From Clostridiales bacterium UBA6388 (GTDB lineage: Bacteria > Bacillota > Clostridia > Oscillospirales > Oscillospiraceae), in contig DJQK01000132.1 in assembly GCA_002437575.1 (NCBI GenBank), positions 1 through 8,410 of the forward strand: 8,410 nucleotides of DNA. Reading direction: 5' to 3'. The notes beneath the pieces were generated by a model. The model saw only the letters and a list, made by a program, of their open reading frames with translations. It searched no databases and was not told where the DNA came from. Position 1 is the stretch's first letter, and every line of letters starts with the position of its first letter. This document shows positions 6,761 through 8,410 of the stretch, piece by piece. The translations under genes were made by a program, and so were the position numbers.

Positions 6761-7594
6761 ATGAACCAGGAAAAAATCGTGGATATTTCCATGCTGGGAC
6801 CGTTTACCGTGGCGTATCGGGGCAGCAGCGTGCGCGAAAGCCGCTACAAAGACGCGCTTCCCTGGCAGCTGATGAAATATCTTGCGGCGAACCATCCCCG
6901 GAAAATCGGCAACGATGAGCTTGCCTATGGTCTGTGGGATACCGGAAAACCGTTTGAAGAATCGGAAGGCGCGATCCGCGTCCGCCTGCGCCGTCTGCGC
7001 GAGAGCCTGAATACGATCGGGCTGGGAAATTGCAGAACCGGTCTTGTGCGATCCGAAGATGACAGCTTCTTTCTCTCGCCGGACTATGCGGTCCGGACAG
7101 ATTTGCAGCAGATCCGGCAATTTGTCCGGTTTGCGTCCGAAAAATCGCAGTCTCCCCAAAGCCGGGTCGCCGCCTGCCGGCAGGCGCTGCGGCTGTTTCG
7201 GGGACGCTATCTCGAATTATCCAGCCCGGCCGCATGGATGGAGCCGGGACGCACAGAAAGCAGAAAACTGTTTTGTGACCTGACACAAATAACGATAGAG
7301 CTTTCTCCCGCCGACCCGACGGGACAGAGCTTGATGCAGTTGGCGGAAAGAGCCCTTCTGGTCGTGCCGGATGAGGTGTTCGTCAACACAGAGATCATCC
7401 GGCAGCTGCTCGCGCAGGGGCACTTTTCTCATGCCGTATCACATTATTCGGCGCTGACCCGGATCCTTGCGGGCAGACAGCAGACTCTGCCGGAGCTGAG
7501 CGTATTTGACCAAAGGAGACTGGCCCATGAAACACATCCTATCGAGTATCCAAGACAAGCTGCGAAAGCCGCAGGCAGGGCAGGCAGCTGGTGA
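6761..7594 (+). CDS. SARP/BTAD-type transcriptional regulator
   Basis: This 277-residue protein has the two-part layout of SARP-like regulators. Residues 8-108 form an OmpR/PhoB-type winged helix: SMLGPFTV opening strand, LMKYLAANHPRKIGNDELAYGLW, then a recognition-helix region AIRVRLRRLRESL and a final beta wing. Residues about 112-250 form a helical bacterial transcriptional activator domain, with D-x-x-x-I-R-Q-F, a CRQALRLFRGRYL segment and repeated TPR-like helices. No ATPase or receiver domain is attached, so it is a short stand-alone member. I chose ATG 6761 because GAGGGGG (6745-6751) lies 9 bases before it and homology-like sequence begins right after; an upstream in-frame ATG at 6713 adds only 16 residues. 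The last 22 residues, including a basic, low-complexity tail (QAAKAAGRAGSW), are encoded in the overlap with the next gene. It probably controls the downstream transport genes, possibly in response to a signal not evident here. Confidence 0.82.
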   Translation: MNQEKIVDISMLGPFTVAYRGSSVRESRYKDALPWQLMKYLAANHPRKIGNDELAYGLWDTGKPFEESEGAIRVRLRRLRESLNTIGLGNCRTGLVRSEDDSFFLSPDYAVRTDLQQIRQFVRFASEKSQSPQSRVAACRQALRLFRGRYLELSSPAAWMEPGRTESRKLFCDLTQITIELSPADPTGQSLMQLAERALLVVPDEVFVNTEIIRQLLAQGHFSHAVSHYSALTRILAGRQQTLPELSVFDQRRLAHETHPIEYPRQAAKAAGRAGSW

Positions 7595-8410
7595 GACCGC
7601 GCCCGGCGAAAAGAAGCCGCCGAAATTTCTCCGAAAAAAGAAGCTGACGCCGAAAAAGCTGATCCTGCTCGGCGTCGGCGCGGCCGTATTGATCGGAGGC
7701 GGCATTCTTTGCTATCAGCTGTTTTTTACCGAAGAAGAGGCTGTCGCACTGACAGATTTTACGATAGAAGGCTCTCTCACACAAACGATCGAAGGCACCG
7801 GCACGACGACGCCGGCCGACAGCGTGACCTACAGCCTGCAATCGACGACCGCCGAGGTGTTGGAGGTCTGCGTGCAGGCCGGCGACACGGTCGAAGTCGG
7901 CGACCTTCTGTTCCGGCAGGACGATTCGGATGTAGATGAGCTGATCGAAGAATACGAGGACGACATCAACGACTATGAGCTGGATCTGCAAAGCTACGAG
8001 GAGCAGCTGGAAACCCTGCAGGAGACGATGGGCAACGCCAATGTCGCAGCGCCGATCTCCGGGCGCGTCGAAGAGATCACAGTTGAGGTCGGCGACAACG
8101 TCATGAGCGGCTCAACGCTCTGCAAGATCTACGACGATTCCACCATGAAGCTCACGCAGTACTTCAGCTATGCCTATGAATCCGATGTGTATGTCGGGAT
8201 GCCGGCGAGCGTCTCCGTCTCCAGCCAGATGCTGAGCCTGACCGGGACGGTGACTGCCGTCGATAAGGTCAGTTACGTGACCTCCGGCGGCATGCAGTGC
8301 TTTTCCGTCACGGTCGAGGTCGTGAACCCCGGTTCTCTGACAGAGGGCATGAGCGCAGCCTGCGTGCTTTCCTCCGGCGGCACGCAGATCTACCCGGCGA
8401 CCGACGGCAC
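7527..8410 (+). CDS. HlyD/RND-type membrane fusion (periplasmic-adaptor-like) protein, 3' end outside window
   Basis: The frame is open for 294 codons to the right edge. AAAGGAG (7512-7518) lies 8 bases before ATG 7527, and the next in-frame Met is residue 168, so this start is firm despite a 68-base overlap with the regulator. Residues 1-43 are a Lys/Pro-rich cytoplasmic tail, and 44-67 a single membrane anchor. Residues 80-131 and 171-203 are the two halves of a biotinyl-lipoyl-like domain (VLEVCVQAGDTVEVGDLL; VAAPISGRVEEITVEVGD). Between them lies a short, very acidic helical stretch (about 133-168), much shorter than the long coiled-coil hairpin of many family members. Residues from about 207 begin a beta-barrel region (VGMPASVSVSS...GTVTAVD). 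In Gram-positive bacteria such proteins usually work with a MacB-type ABC ATPase and permease, so export genes are expected just beyond the window. The substrate cannot be told. Confidence 0.85.
   Translation, partial: MKHILSSIQDKLRKPQAGQAAGETAPGEKKPPKFLRKKKLTPKKLILLGVGAAVLIGGGILCYQLFFTEEEAVALTDFTIEGSLTQTIEGTGTTTPADSVTYSLQSTTAEVLEVCVQAGDTVEVGDLLFRQDDSDVDELIEEYEDDINDYELDLQSYEEQLETLQETMGNANVAAPISGRVEEITVEVGDNVMSGSTLCKIYDDSTMKLTQYFSYAYESDVYVGMPASVSVSSQMLSLTGTVTAVDKVSYVTSGGMQCFSVTVEVVNPGSLTEGMSAACVLSSGGTQIYPATDG

Noticed and set aside
4157..7159. A 1000-codon open frame on the minus strand opposite the S-layer-like gene
   Set aside because: It is a by-product of the strong codon bias of the plus-strand gene, which lacks the codons that would give stops on the other strand. 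Its product is Val/Asp/Ala/Gly-rich with no recognisable domain and it runs through the terminator and into the regulator gene.

Overview
The window looks like chromosomal DNA from a GC-rich, gut-type member of the Clostridia (Oscillospiraceae or a relative). The basis is SLH-domain surface proteins, AGGAGG-type ribosome binding sites, a lysine-rich N-terminal tail on a membrane fusion protein, and general codon habits. This placement is inferred from style, not from a marker gene. No RNA gene, mobile element or CRISPR array was seen.

Left part, minus strand (1-3819): a two-gene operon. The first gene (3819-2728) encodes a 363-residue protein made of five tandem treble-clef zinc fingers (zinc-ribbon/DUF4379 type). 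Seventeen bases later starts a large secreted surface protein (2710 to beyond position 1). It has a signal peptide, two InlB/Listeria-Bacteroides-type repeats, a DUF11-like domain, a pilin-type isopeptide domain and C-terminal SLH domains, and it leaves the window unfinished.

Centre (3820-6566): a 355-base divergent intergenic region, then a plus-strand gene for a 777-residue S-layer-like protein with three N-terminal SLH domains. The intergenic region holds a candidate minus-strand promoter, a pair of perfect 8-base direct repeats one helical turn apart, and an apparent long mRNA leader with three successive hairpins. The S-layer-like gene ends at a strong GC-rich terminator.

Right part (6567-8410, plus strand): a small SARP/BTAD-type transcriptional regulator (277 residues) whose last 22 codons overlap the start of a HlyD/RND-type membrane fusion protein, which runs off the right end. 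The latter two probably form an operon for an efflux or export system whose transporter genes lie beyond the window.

Taken together this is a cell-envelope neighbourhood: an abundant S-layer-like protein, an SLH-anchored adhesin or stalk-like protein co-transcribed with a nucleic-acid-binding-type zinc-finger protein, and the beginning of a regulated exporter. The most unusual points are the zinc-finger/SLH-adhesin operon, the structured leader of the S-layer-like gene, and the long regulator/adaptor overlap.
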